Positions 54,701 to 63,764 of a stretch of 64,000 nucleotides of DNA are shown piece after piece; position 1 is the stretch's first letter, and every line of letters begins with the position of its first letter. Below the pieces are notes generated by a model. The model ran no database searches, was not told where the DNA came from, and was given only the letters and a program-made list of their open reading frames with translations. The translations under genes were made by a program, and so were the position numbers. Origin of the DNA: Cytobacillus oceanisediminis (GTDB lineage: Bacteria > Bacillota > Bacilli > Bacillales > Cytobacillaceae); contig NZ_CP065511.1 in assembly GCF_022811925.1 (NCBI RefSeq), forward strand, positions 4,837,001 through 4,901,000. The letters are read 5' to 3'.

Positions 54701-56692
54701 CTTATCACCTTTTACTTTATTCCAAGTATAAGCAGAAACACTTGTACTATCGGTAGAAGTAAAATCAACATAGGTACCAATCCATGTACCTACGGTCTCT
54801 CCGTTATTGGCTGTAAAAGTAGCCCCTCCATCGTTTGAATATTTAATGTGGAGGTAACTTGTTCGTCCATCTGATCCACTTTCCCCTGGTAAGCCCTGAT
54901 CCCCTTTAATCAAACTCCATCGATAGGAAGTATTAGCTGTAGGTGCAGCAGAAGTTGCAGTTGTGGCTATCCCTATATATTTCGCCCCTGTGGGGTCAGT
55001 CGTCATAGAGCTACCATCAGCATTTTGGCTGTATCGGACATGCAGATAACTGGAGTTCCCATCCTGCCCATCTTTACCATCAAAATAGTCAACACCCTTT
55101 ATTGGGGTATATCCGTCATTTCCCTTTTCCCCTTTCGGTCCTTGAATTAATGCCCAGGTGTAATCTGCAGGATTATTCGACTCCTCTTGAACCAACTTAT
55201 TTTGAGCAATACCAATGTACTTTTTACCGGTTGGATTATCCGAAAGTCCGTACCCGCTTGAATCATCTCCATATTTAATCCATGTATAGGTAGGTTGTCC
55301 ATTCTCTCCAGTTGGTCCTGGCACCCCTTGAGGCCCCCTGAAAAGTGACCAAGTATAATCGGCAGGATCCATAGAAGGAGTTTCGTCTGTCTGATTATAG
55401 GCAATCCCAATATAGTTTTTCCCGGTAGAGTCCTGGCTCATATTGAGACCATTTGCATCATCCGCGTACATAATCCAGGTAACGCTACCGTTCAATGGGA
55501 TCCATTTATTTAAAATAGAATCCCATGTGTGTGCAACCTCCACGGACCCTCCTGTTTTAATCCAAATAATATTCGGCTTTCCTGGTGGTGCAGTCGGGGA
55601 TTTTATGACCTTTGTTGCATAGAGATCCTGTAGCTCTCTCCAAGTTTTCATGATATCTTCTTTTTTATATTCAATGACCTCTCCGAGCTTGAAGGTCTTT
55701 TTTGATTTATTGAAGACAGAACGATCAACAAAAATAACCCTCGAATCCAAGTACATTGGAGGGTTAAAATGCTCATCTTTGATTTTTGCGGAATCTCCTA
55801 ACCTGGTTATCTCGTGCTCATAACCGAGGATGTGTTCCAGGCTTACTGCTTCTACTTCATATTCTACAGTTGCAGATATCCGTTTTTTCAACTCCATTTC
55901 CCCAAGTTGAGTGAGCCTTTCTAGTGTCATATCCTGATCAGAAGTCTCTGGCTCATATAACGCAATTCGGTGTTTGCCCTTCCGATTCCAGTTCTGATAT
56001 GCAGCATCATTTTTTACAATCACTTCTAGCCTTGTACCATCCTGTCTTTCTGGTCCTAAACAGTGAAGGGCAGTGACAATACGATTGGACAGCACTCTAC
56101 GTTTAATGCCAATAAGATCCTTTCCAAATGTAATTTCTTTTCCACGGTTAAGTCCTTGTCTCTTAATAAAATCCACATATCGTCCTGTAACGGTATCTCC
56201 ATTAGTGGTTACCCTGAACCTCAGCTCGCATTCAAATAAAGAAGCAATAGCCAGAAGAGCATCATAAGCATCAAGATGCTTTTCTACTGTCCATTTTCTA
56301 GTACCGCTATAATCTACAATTCCAACCTGCCATTCTAGCCCTGAAAGAACTAATCCAGCAGCTGTTTGAATTGATTGGCTATCCAGAACTTGTGGTGAAA
56401 CTATTTTGGATTGACGGATTTCGGCAAATGAACCTATTGCTTCAACTTCTTTTGTCATTGACGCTGTGTCTTCAAAAGTATAATTTATAACAAATTCTCG
56501 ATAGTCCCCATCCTCGTCGGGTATCAGAACACGTGATAGACTATTTAGTTTATCAGCATCAGGTTCATTTACTGTAACCGAAAATTTATAAATATCCTCA
56601 TTATCCTTTATCCCATTTTGATGGCTGTCCTCAATCACTTTTGTTAACCAACCAATTATTTGGTCAGTTTGATGGTGAAGAATATGAATCAT
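51716..56692 (-). CDS. Phage minor structural/tail spike protein with collagen-like repeats
   Basis: 1658-residue tail-tip protein. Residues 1-360 form a tail-associated N-terminal domain (as in the Prophage endopeptidase tail/minor structural family). Residues 370-870 carry repeated ~60-residue beta modules with YIGIA...YTWSLI...GPQG and Gly-X-Y collagen-like linkers; one ~144-residue block (GYTPxKGVDYFDGKDG to KVKGxxGxxGD) is present twice in near-identical form. Carbohydrate-binding-like modules follow at about 870-1180 and 1250-1390, and a C-terminal tip at 1400-1658. ATG at 56692 overlaps the previous stop (ATGA). Likely receptor binding. Confidence 0.85.
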   Translation of the reverse strand: MIHILHHQTDQIIGWLTKVIEDSHQNGIKDNEDIYKFSVTVNEPDADKLNSLSRVLIPDEDGDYREFVINYTFEDTASMTKEVEAIGSFAEIRQSKIVSPQVLDSQSIQTAAGLVLSGLEWQVGIVDYSGTRKWTVEKHLDAYDALLAIASLFECELRFRVTTNGDTVTGRYVDFIKRQGLNRGKEITFGKDLIGIKRRVLSNRIVTALHCLGPERQDGTRLEVIVKNDAAYQNWNRKGKHRIALYEPETSDQDMTLERLTQLGEMELKKRISATVEYEVEAVSLEHILGYEHEITRLGDSAKIKDEHFNPPMYLDSRVIFVDRSVFNKSKKTFKLGEVIEYKKEDIMKTWRELQDLYATKVIKSPTAPPGKPNIIWIKTGGSVEVAHTWDSILNKWIPLNGSVTWIMYADDANGLNMSQDSTGKNYIGIAYNQTDETPSMDPADYTWSLFRGPQGVPGPTGENGQPTYTWIKYGDDSSGYGLSDNPTGKKYIGIAQNKLVQEESNNPADYTWALIQGPKGEKGNDGYTPIKGVDYFDGKDGQDGNSSYLHVRYSQNADGSSMTTDPTGAKYIGIATTATSAAPTANTSYRWSLIKGDQGLPGESGSDGRTSYLHIKYSNDGGATFTANNGETVGTWIGTYVDFTSTDSTSVSAYTWNKVKGDKGDKGDPGYTPVKGVDYFDGKDGANGTSAYLWVRYSQNANGNPMATDPTNAKYIGTAVTTTATAPTGYASYSWSLIKGTDGLPGEPGADGKTSYLHIKYSNDGGKTFTANSGETVGEWIGTYVDFNSADSTNVALYTWNKVKGETGAQGDKGDSFTWNLLRNGNFDKGVESWTGTGNGSLVVEDGRKAFKISGAIGISKIVWQSFAAKPNTQYTLSALLKVINKAVGPTNPHTRLYIEYYNNGAYVSGSNGISLDPSTSFVKRSATFTTISSGFTEIRIQMYVRDATGDFFFTDIMLSEEDEVPPYAPHPDDLLSPVISYNWVKTSNIAIDAKGNIRKSGGTTGWNEQAYTQESFTGGAFLSFKAGDIGTNSMFGLNSDPATDANYPSLDYAFYMNRGNLFVFENGSNVQTCGAYAEGDSLQITYDGESIRYYHNGELKRTKAVSAGLKLYIDSSITDLSSKNQITDIFFAPMGSKGDKGDKGVPGDPGSDGRTPYFHTAWATNSTGTAGFSTTVSTGKTYIGVYSDYTEADSTDPTKYSWSLIQGPKGDKGDTGDPGPQGPQGLPGGHNLCENGHFEDDAPGTTPKFWTYSVYGRVADISSFQQGNGSNRCMELDARNGGNADYYASNLIPVIPGQKFYVTAEARYLNTAGTNHGRIGFRRYNAAKQALSNWDAPLIWATKNLSFETKEGVYTVPSGCYYLQLWVSFTNNTETTNRFYVDNIHVNRMVTEELIVDGAILAKHIKSLLGLNVNDQFIVDNAGNVWFKGNLTGASGTFSGKISITGAKGTVTIENDTIKSEKDGWYVQMSGSQLEAFIGALTSAKVNGNGLFMNNLNKDLKGGSVSAGNTNGVTHIDIFADNYLRLLAYGAEKARLIATGMSMIGDNIISTADRGWIAPTLLNGVSNYGGGYQTAAYYKDALGHVHLRGFLTGSADGKHIFTLPAGYRPSALLTFTTWSNSSVGTSRISISTTGVVTATVSGNWLSLDGIYFLYGN

Positions 56693-58158
56693 CTATATTT
56701 ATCCCTCCATTCTCCCTCAACTCGACTTATCACATTTGGTGGGTTAAAAACTAAAGCATTGTCGCCTGGTTGGAGATGAAAGAAACGAGATCCGAAATCT
56801 TTGCGCATGAAAAAATCCCCATTCTTGAGGATTCTGCTGGCTCCCATATCAAATTCGAATACGTCTCCGTCTTCCCCAATATACGGAATTTGACTTTCTG
56901 TAAGTTGATTAAGTTTATAAACCTCCAAGTCCTGGATGCTCATTCGGGAAGGTGTAGATGTGCCGTATGTGGCAATGTGTACGACAACATGTGCAACTTT
57001 TCTAGTAAACTGATTTTCCCTATCCTCCCATTCCACGAATTTTCGTGAGGTACGGTTATTTCGGTCACCATTTATAAACTTGGCTACATAAGCAGTCCAT
57101 TTATTGCCTTTTTTCGTGATCTGCAGTAAGCCATTGAAGTTATGCCAGGTATTCCAGTTGGTGCCGTATTCCGCAATCATAAAATGATTGACAACATTAT
57201 CCCCGACACGAAGTTCAGCGATATTTCCACCCTGACCTTTTGACATGTCCTTAATCGCAAGCTTAGCTACAGCCTTTTTATTGACGTCCAATAGGTAGAC
57301 TTCAATTCTTCCTATTTTTGTTAAATCATCATTATCCAGGATGGGCTGCACTGCTACATCAAAATCAGTTAATTCTTGGCCAAGTGATTTTATTTTTGCC
57401 GGTCCATGCCATGCAGTACCTGAACCGAGAGAAGACGCAATGAATTTTGTGCCATCACTTGTCATTGTCCCGGCCACAACTCCTCCATCGATGTCAGAAC
57501 TCTGGGCATCTCCCCATCCCGTTGTTGTGGACATGGTATCATGAAGGATTAATTCACGCTCGGCAACCGCAAACTCATCGATATTAACAGGCCTGCCAAT
57601 CCTCATATAATCCTCATCGCCAATGATATCTAAGAAGGTGGTATTATCTTTTAGCCAAATTTTAAAATTTGGAGGAGTACTGACTGTACCTTTGGTGTTT
57701 AATACCACAGGCAACGATAAATCAGTAAAAGGACCCTCAGCTTTTGCTGGACCGTATTTATATGGATCTGGGCAGATAAAGGTAATTGTATCTCTATGAA
57801 CCCCTCCCCATTCAAATGTCTCCTTTACTCCACTCGTAATGGCATAATAAATTCTGTCTATTTCATCTTCAAATACAAGCGATTTTGCTTCTTTTGTAAT
57901 GAGGACTCCATTTACGATTTCGATTACTTTTCGTAATTTAAAATCACTTACCTCATCAAATGCTATATCAACCTCAATAATACGAACAGGCGTCTTTGTT
58001 GATGATACGAGTGCTCCATCCATTCCTGAGAATTCAAGCAGTTCGACATCTTGGCCTAATACTCCTCTACCTCTAATATCTTCTATGTGAAAATATTGAC
58101 TTAGGATAACGCTATTAAATATTAGAGAGAAATCATCATCAATGGTTATGGGATTCAC
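56689..58158 (-). CDS. Distal tail protein (Dit/siphovirus tail family)
   Basis: 489-residue protein. N-terminal 130 residues match the Dit fold (SVILSQYFHIEDIRGRGVLGQDVELLEFSGMDG..., EIDIAFDEVSDFKL). The ~230-residue middle is a galactose-binding-like insert (ELILHDTMSTTTGWGDAQS...), which Dit 'evolved' forms use for host contact. GTG at 58158 overlaps the tape-measure stop (GTGA), with AAGGGG directly before it. Sits between tape measure and spike as expected. Confidence 0.8.
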   Translation of the reverse strand: MNPITIDDDFSLIFNSVILSQYFHIEDIRGRGVLGQDVELLEFSGMDGALVSSTKTPVRIIEVDIAFDEVSDFKLRKVIEIVNGVLITKEAKSLVFEDEIDRIYYAITSGVKETFEWGGVHRDTITFICPDPYKYGPAKAEGPFTDLSLPVVLNTKGTVSTPPNFKIWLKDNTTFLDIIGDEDYMRIGRPVNIDEFAVAERELILHDTMSTTTGWGDAQSSDIDGGVVAGTMTSDGTKFIASSLGSGTAWHGPAKIKSLGQELTDFDVAVQPILDNDDLTKIGRIEVYLLDVNKKAVAKLAIKDMSKGQGGNIAELRVGDNVVNHFMIAEYGTNWNTWHNFNGLLQITKKGNKWTAYVAKFINGDRNNRTSRKFVEWEDRENQFTRKVAHVVVHIATYGTSTPSRMSIQDLEVYKLNQLTESQIPYIGEDGDVFEFDMGASRILKNGDFFMRKDFGSRFFHLQPGDNALVFNPPNVISRVEGEWRDKYR

Positions 58159-61100
58159 CCCCTTAAAATGCCAATGTTTTCTTCATAACGTTCATTTTCA
58201 GATATCAAATGAGTTCTCAAAATTTTGCCTGCTTTCCGACCATCGATATAAACGTCCCCGTTTTCTCTTTGATTGTTTAAGAAGTCTAATGATGATCTAA
58301 ATGCATCTTGAATGGCTTTGATTTCCCCAATTTGAGAAGAAAGGTTATAGCTAATGTCTTGTTTAGGAATAGCTGCCGATTCAAGATCCAGATCCGGGGT
58401 TGCCCACCTTGCTAATTGTTCTGCTGCATTTTGAACGAACTTCTTCATTTTCAGAATTCCGTTACCTAATCCCTCTCCCGTAAATTCACCTAGCACCGTT
58501 GTAACACGGGAAGGTGAATTAATATCCAATATCTCTTCAATCTTACTTTTAACAGAATTGGCTACTTCTCTCACTTTTTCCCTAACAGCACCAATCATAG
58601 ATCCAATTCCATTGATCAAACCTTGGATAATGTCTTTTCCTACCTGGCTCAAATCAATATCAGTCAAGAAGGATTTTGCTTTATTCCATATTTCCTCGAT
58701 TTTAGTTTTGACTGCATTCATTTTTTCCTGAACAGCATTTTTCAAAGCTTCAAATTTTGCCCGCACTGTGTTTTTAATTGTCTCAGGCAAATTGGTGGAA
58801 TTGGTTTTAATGGCATTCCAGATTTCAGAAACTTTCGCCCTTGCTGCATTCATCTTTTCTGAAATAGATGCTCTTAAATTTTCAAATCTGCTGATTGCTG
58901 CAGATATAAGGTTTATAATAATGGTCTGTACAGTTGTCTTAATAGACTGCCAAGTATTAGCCAAAAAGCCTTTAACGGAATTAAATATTGTGAGAGTATT
59001 TGTCTTGAGATGATCCCATGCCGTGGAAACCAATCCTTTGATAGCCTCTAGAGCACCGCTGAAAATCAGCTTCAAACCATTCCATATACCCAATAACGCC
59101 TGGCTTAAATTTTGAAAGATCTGAGTTGCATGTACCTTCATGCTTTCGAAGTCACCTGTAACCAGATCTAAAAGCAATAATAAAGATCCAAGGAATAAGT
59201 TTTTGATGAAGTCCCAAACACTAGTAAAATACAGCTTTAATCCTTCGAAAATCTGAGAGACTCCATTTTTCATATTGTTAAAGAAATCTAAAATTCCTTG
59301 AACAAAAGGAGCAAGAATGGCTTGAACGGTTGTAACAATAGCCATCCAAGCTACCGAAATCCCCGTTTTTATCGCTTCCCAGGCAGCAGCCATCCCATCT
59401 TTAATCGTTGTCCAAGTATTGGTTAGAAAAGCTACAAAGCTATTCCATATATTTGTTATGGACTCTTTGATGGCTGTCCATGTCTCTGACGAAAAAGACT
59501 TAATGGATTCCCAGGCGTTCCTTAACCATTCCATTGTCGTTGTCCAGATCTCAATGGTTTTAGCTTTAATGGTGTCCCAATTTTTATAAATAACGATGGC
59601 TAACCCTATTACTAGTGCAGATATTATGCCTATAGGTCCGGATAAAGTCGCAAGGGCAGTTCTTAGGAAAGTCATGATGGCCGCAGATTCCCTGACCTTT
59701 TTTATTAACATTCCTATAGGACCTACTATTGATCCAATACCTTGCAGAAACATACCCACCATCATTAATAAGGGGCCGATTAAAGCAAGGAAACCTCCTA
59801 ATGCAAGAATTACCATATGGATAGTTGGTGAAAGATTTGCAAAAGTGATTGCGAACTCTCTAATATAGGGCAGTGCTGTTTGAATAATCTCAAGAAGTGT
59901 TTCCCCTAAAGGCATAACAGCCTCTTGCAATTCTCGCAAGGTAGATGTCAGCTCTGCTCCAAGATTATCTTTCATGGAATCAGATGCCTTCTGGGCTGCT
60001 CCTTCAAAATCGGTCATACCCTCTGAGGCAGTCGCAAAGAACGCCTGATATTGAGGTCCAAGATCTTCCAAAGGGGTACCCATCAATTCGATTGCTAATC
60101 GGTTCCTATCTGCTTCATCACTTACACCAGCGATGGCAGTCATAACCGCCATAAACGCAGCATTGGCTTGATCACCGCCAGCAGCCAAGTCCCCTTCGAT
60201 TTGTTTAAAATCTAGACCTAGTTCAGAAAGAGAACTCCGGGTGTTGTCTGCTCCATCAGTAATCTGTAAAAAACTTTCTTTGACTGTATCCCCCAATTTA
60301 TCAAGGCTAAAAATCCCTGATTCCACACCACTGGCGAACATCCCTACCATTTGCTCTGCTGTATATCCCATATTGGCGAACTGAGTGGAATACTCGGATA
60401 TACTGTCAAGGAGCTCATCCGAGTAATCCCCGCCCCGTTGGAATGCAACGGTTATTAAGTCCATGGCCTTAGTGGAATCTACACCAAACTGCTGCATTAG
60501 TTGTCCTGCAGCCCTTGTCGTTTCCTTGATGTCTCCTCCGAAAGCTTCAGCTATCATAAAAGCACTTTCAGCTACAGCTTCCAATTCTCCAACTGGTAGA
60601 TTCCCTAATTGCTGATAAACGGTTGCAACAGCATCAGTCGTTTCCTGAAGGTTTTCACCAAAGGCATTTCTCCATAAGTTTGCAGCCACTTCCTCTAGCT
60701 CTTCCGCTTTTTTCGCTGTGAGTCCCAACTGCGTCTGCAATCTGTCTCCAACTGCATCAAAGTCGTCGGCGGTTTTAAGCGCTAAGGTGCCAATTCCTGT
60801 TAACGGAAGTGTTAGTCCTGCCGAAAGAGTTTGTCCAATTTCATTCATTTTCCCGCCGAAATTTGACATTCTGTCTGCTGTCGATTCAACTTGCTCCGCT
60901 TGTTGTTCGATTGACTGGTTGGTTTCTATAACTTGATTGGCAAAACGTTGTTCCTCAATTCTTGCCCTGTCAAGTCTTGCAGCCATTTCCTGTGCTGCCC
61001 TGGAGTTTTCCCCATACTGGGCTTTAACTGCTTCATATTGCCTCTGTGTTTCGGCCACCCTGCGTCCAGCCAATTCCTGCTGCTTCTGCAGATATTCAAC

Positions 61101-61268
61101 TGTAGCACTTAGTTTCTCTGTTTCTGATGCAGTATGTTTCATCTGCTCCTGCTGAAGTTGAAACTCCCGTTTTAGCTTGGCAGATTCTGAGCTCATTTCC
61201 TTCATGCCCTTATTAAATTCCTGATTAAAGACAGAGACCTTAATTTGGGCTTCATTCCTACTTGCCAA
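58155..61268 (-). CDS. Tape measure protein
   Basis: 1037-residue protein that sets tail length. Long N-terminal coiled coil (residues 10-145, Gln/Glu-rich), a phage tape-measure domain at 155-420 (TLSAGLTLPLTGIGTLALKTADDFDAVGDRLQT...), hydrophobic spans at about 480-560, Trp-rich amphipathic repeats (WNSFVAFLTNTWTTIKDGMAAAWEAIK...) and a conserved C-terminal block INSPSRVTTVLGEFTGEGLGNGI. TTG at 61268 with AAGGAGGTG six bases upstream. By the usual ~1.5 A per residue rule the tail would be near 150 nm (estimate). Confidence 0.9.
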   Translation of the reverse strand: MASRNEAQIKVSVFNQEFNKGMKEMSSESAKLKREFQLQQEQMKHTASETEKLSATVEYLQKQQELAGRRVAETQRQYEAVKAQYGENSRAAQEMAARLDRARIEEQRFANQVIETNQSIEQQAEQVESTADRMSNFGGKMNEIGQTLSAGLTLPLTGIGTLALKTADDFDAVGDRLQTQLGLTAKKAEELEEVAANLWRNAFGENLQETTDAVATVYQQLGNLPVGELEAVAESAFMIAEAFGGDIKETTRAAGQLMQQFGVDSTKAMDLITVAFQRGGDYSDELLDSISEYSTQFANMGYTAEQMVGMFASGVESGIFSLDKLGDTVKESFLQITDGADNTRSSLSELGLDFKQIEGDLAAGGDQANAAFMAVMTAIAGVSDEADRNRLAIELMGTPLEDLGPQYQAFFATASEGMTDFEGAAQKASDSMKDNLGAELTSTLRELQEAVMPLGETLLEIIQTALPYIREFAITFANLSPTIHMVILALGGFLALIGPLLMMVGMFLQGIGSIVGPIGMLIKKVRESAAIMTFLRTALATLSGPIGIISALVIGLAIVIYKNWDTIKAKTIEIWTTTMEWLRNAWESIKSFSSETWTAIKESITNIWNSFVAFLTNTWTTIKDGMAAAWEAIKTGISVAWMAIVTTVQAILAPFVQGILDFFNNMKNGVSQIFEGLKLYFTSVWDFIKNLFLGSLLLLLDLVTGDFESMKVHATQIFQNLSQALLGIWNGLKLIFSGALEAIKGLVSTAWDHLKTNTLTIFNSVKGFLANTWQSIKTTVQTIIINLISAAISRFENLRASISEKMNAARAKVSEIWNAIKTNSTNLPETIKNTVRAKFEALKNAVQEKMNAVKTKIEEIWNKAKSFLTDIDLSQVGKDIIQGLINGIGSMIGAVREKVREVANSVKSKIEEILDINSPSRVTTVLGEFTGEGLGNGILKMKKFVQNAAEQLARWATPDLDLESAAIPKQDISYNLSSQIGEIKAIQDAFRSSLDFLNNQRENGDVYIDGRKAGKILRTHLISENERYEENIGILRG

Positions 61269-61282
61269 CTATCACACCTCCT

Positions 61283-61920
61283 TCACAATGTGGATGGATT
61301 GTTGATCCAGCCTTTGAAAGAGATTGCCCCCTGGAAAACCCGTTCGACATTCGCAATTGGCTCATGCCAAAAAAAGTCCGGGTCCATTCCTTGGCCAAGA
61401 ACAAACCAAACATATTTATCCTCCACGCACTCAAAATCAAGTTGTGGAGGCTTTACTTTTTTTCTTTTGAACTTGGTTTTTTAGTTGATTTTCGAAGGCC
61501 TGCAGCAAATTTATTATTGGAATCACCAATGGAGGATTTTAAAATTTCCATATAAAGAGTAAGAGTTTCCGTATAATCGCCATGGTATCTCTGAAGAAAA
61601 TCATCAAGAGTATATTCGGATTTTGGATTTGCTCCAATAAAGGCTAAATAGATTACGTTTTGCATTTTTTCTTCTGAAAGATCATCGAGTAAGCTTCTGG
61701 CAGCTTCATCATCCTCTTTACCTTTAACATTCTTTTCGAGTCCTAATAAATCCTGAATCATACTTGAATCAATGATTCCTAAATCGCGTCCGCGTCTTAA
61801 GGAGTGATTGCTCAAAAAAAGTGGGTATTTTTTTTCATTTTCAACCACTTCTTTAAACTCACCTTCAATCTCCACAAACTGAATATCTTTCAACACAACT
61901 GAATGAATTTTTTTAACCAT
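61283..61920 (-). CDS. Tail assembly chaperone GT fusion made by -1 frameshift
   Basis: The gpG-type frame ends GAA AAA AAG TAA. The heptamer A AAA AAG (61457-61463 on the minus strand) is the classical -1 slippery site. Slipping back one base skips the stop and opens VKPPQLDFECVEDKYVWFVL... for 57 more residues to a TGA at 61285-61283, giving a ~212-residue fusion. The extension is acidic and aromatic and stops just before the tape-measure start, as gpT regions do. No known family name is needed for the architecture. Confidence 0.75.
61453..61920 (-). CDS. Tail assembly chaperone (gpG-like)
   Basis: 155-residue soluble protein, zero-frame product of the chaperone pair. Helical, acidic centre, with DLGIIDSSMIQDLLGLEKNVKGKEDDEAARSLLD and a basic KSTKKPSSKEKK end that contains the slip site. 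ATG at 61920 follows AGGAGGG. Lies between the major tail protein and tape measure genes, the invariant siphovirus position. Confidence 0.8.
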   Translation of the reverse strand: MVKKIHSVVLKDIQFVEIEGEFKEVVENEKKYPLFLSNHSLRRGRDLGIIDSSMIQDLLGLEKNVKGKEDDEAARSLLDDLSEEKMQNVIYLAFIGANPKSEYTLDDFLQRYHGDYTETLTLYMEILKSSIGDSNNKFAAGLRKSTKKPSSKEKK

Positions 61921-61949
61921 CTAAACCCTCCTAAAATAAGTAATTTAAA

Positions 61950-61979
61950 ATAAAAAGAACCTACTTTAAGCAGGTTCTC
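61950..61979 (-). terminator. Terminator between major tail protein and chaperone genes
   Basis: Minus strand GAACCTGC / GTAGGTTC hairpin followed by TTTTTATTTTA. It would lower expression of chaperone and tape measure relative to the abundant tail tube protein. Confidence 0.65.
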
Positions 61980-62002
61980 AAACAGTTTTTGTATATATCG
62001 TT

Positions 62003-62590
62003 TTAAGGAACCGGTACTGCTTCCACTAACTCTCTAGAAAATGCAGTGTGCCATTGCTGCGCCACAGTTGTATCATCCAACTCCGGAACGAGAGCTTCAT
62101 AATAAAACTGGCCAGCACTATCCGGAAGAACAGTAAACTCTAATTCAATTTGTGCCACTTCTTCCGCTCCATTTTCGATGGACTGAATTTTTAGTCCCGT
62201 CGAACTTGTGACAGCTGGGAAGGCAATCAATTTTGTTACATCTTCAAATTCATCGACAACATCACCCGTTAATATAAACTCTTTGCCCTTTGAACTTTGG
62301 CCATATGAATAAACACCAGGCTTTAAACCCGTATTGGAAAGTCCAAATACATCTCGCAATACAGCCACAGGAAGATGACCTGTATAGGTTAAGTTCATTT
62401 TTTGAGGTTTTGCCAGCGACTTTTTAGTCATTCCAGCACACCTTTTTTCAATAACAATACTTTCTGTTTCCCCTTCAACAGACCCTGTGCACCCAAAAGA
62501 CCTTGCGCCTCCTGATGTTCCACCGTCCTTAAATTGAGCATTTACATTTTTAACCGAAACAGCATCAAAATCAGTAACCACTGTAGCCAC
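62003..62590 (-). CDS. Major tail protein
   Basis: 195-residue tail tube protein. Beta-rich with CAGMTKKSLAKPQKMNLTYTGHLPVAVLRDVFGL near 50-85 and QIELEFTVLPDSAGQFYYEALVPEL near 150-175, typical of siphovirus tube proteins. GTG at 62590 shares its G with the previous gene's TAG (TAGTG) and follows GGAGGAA. Confidence 0.8.
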   Translation of the reverse strand: MATVVTDFDAVSVKNVNAQFKDGGTSGGARSFGCTGSVEGETESIVIEKRCAGMTKKSLAKPQKMNLTYTGHLPVAVLRDVFGLSNTGLKPGVYSYGQSSKGKEFILTGDVVDEFEDVTKLIAFPAVTSSTGLKIQSIENGAEEVAQIELEFTVLPDSAGQFYYEALVPELDDTTVAQQWHTAFSRELVEAVPVP

Positions 62591-63027
62591 TACAATTCCT
62601 CCTCTATTCTTTTGATTAAATCTTCTTCTAAAACATCAACTAAATCTGGCGTACCCTCTTCTAATCCTCTGGCCATAAATTCATGAGCAACCGGGTTACT
62701 GCTTCCACGCCCTTCATCTGGAAACACAAGATAGCCAAGAGATCCTCTTTTATTTGCTGCCCCACCTCTTGATTTTATGGTGACGGAGAGGTTACCAAGT
62801 TCTTTCTTATGCCACACTAAGTTTCTGGCATGGACCTTATTTCTAATCCCTCTTCCATTAGGATTTCTGGAAATGGGAATAAGGCTTGTAATTCTAGGGA
62901 CAATAGCTTCCTCTGTTCTCTCCGCCAAAGACTTATTCATGGTTTCTTCTGCTTTGTCACCAAGCCTTGAAATATTCTCCTGGAGTCGATCAAATTCTAA
63001 ATGGTTAAAGTCAAAATCAGCACGCAT
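62590..63027 (-). CDS. HK97 gp10-like morphogenesis protein
   Basis: 145-residue protein of the HK97-gp10 group: helical start (LEFDRLQENISRLGDKAEETMNKSLAERTEEAIVPRI) then a basic beta part with RNPNGRGIRNKVHARNLVWHKK and the family's SLGYLVFPDEGRGSSNPVAHEFM. Acts in head-tail joining. ATG at 63027 has GAGGT nine bases upstream and overlaps the preceding gene by 11 bases. Confidence 0.75.
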   Translation of the reverse strand: MRADFDFNHLEFDRLQENISRLGDKAEETMNKSLAERTEEAIVPRITSLIPISRNPNGRGIRNKVHARNLVWHKKELGNLSVTIKSRGGAANKRGSLGYLVFPDEGRGSSNPVAHEFMARGLEEGTPDLVDVLEEDLIKRIEEEL

Positions 63028-63421
63028 ATTTAACAGACCTCGTGAAATCAATGGTTACGACATCCACATAACGATCCATGTTCGCAACTTTCATTCTGAC
63101 CTTCCGTGTTCTTCTAAAACTAACCGTTGGGACTGCATCGATAATCGTTATAATATCAAGGAGAAATTCATCAACATCATCACGATCTTCTGAGTAGTAC
63201 TCAACAGAAAATGCTTGCGTAAGAATAGCAGCAGAATTGGATGATGGTGAAAAGTCTCCCATGATTAATATGGCAAGATGATACTTAGAATCAATAAAGA
63301 CTTTCTCCTCATCTTCTGCAATTTCATCTTCAAACAGAGGGAGATTAGGAAAGTTCATTTTTAAGCCTTCTACAATCTTTTTTTTCTGTTCAAGCATCTT
63401 TGCTTTTGATTTTTCATTCAC
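63017..63421 (-). CDS. Tail terminator/completion-type protein
   Basis: 134-residue protein. Alpha/beta pattern with LAILIMGDFSPSSNS and FLLDIITIIDAVPTVSFRRTRKVRMKVANMDRYVDVVTIDFTRS; by size, fold pattern and position it is probably the tail terminator. GTG at 63421 with GGTGG upstream overlaps the preceding gene by eight bases. Family membership not certain. Confidence 0.6.
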   Translation of the reverse strand: MNEKSKAKMLEQKKKIVEGLKMNFPNLPLFEDEIAEDEEKVFIDSKYHLAILIMGDFSPSSNSAAILTQAFSVEYYSEDRDDVDEFLLDIITIIDAVPTVSFRRTRKVRMKVANMDRYVDVVTIDFTRSVKYAC

Positions 63422-63764
63422 TCTTACCACCAACCTTCTGAAGGTAAAAGAACAAATACAATTTGGAAGCATCATGATCTACATTAATTGATTCGTATTC
63501 TTCACCATCAATTTGAATCAATAATTTATTCTTATTAATTTTTCTGAAAGAAGGTGGATAAGGAGTCTTCACTTTTATATCAAGCTTTGAACCCGACGCA
63601 TTGGCGAGTTCATAATCACTTTGCCTGCATGACATTTCGCGATAATATAACTTGCCTTCAGCTGTGAAAACCTCCCCAATCCTCTTCCCAGTTTGTGACC
63701 GTTGCGTGGTTTTATGTCCGTATACAAGTACTCCGTCATTAAAGGTTTCTCTATACTGATCCAT
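63414..63764 (-). CDS. Head closure (stopper) protein
   Basis: 116-residue protein. Contains the short beta-barrel pattern FNDGVLVYGHKTTQRSQTGKRIGEVFTAEGKLYYREMSCRQSD common in head-closure/stopper proteins of siphoviruses. ATG at 63764, inside the end of the upstream connector gene, is the best start. Overlap on both sides fits the compact morphogenesis operon. Confidence 0.6.
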   Translation of the reverse strand: MDQYRETFNDGVLVYGHKTTQRSQTGKRIGEVFTAEGKLYYREMSCRQSDYELANASGSKLDIKVKTPYPPSFRKINKNKLLIQIDGEEYESINVDHDASKLYLFFYLQKVGGKSE

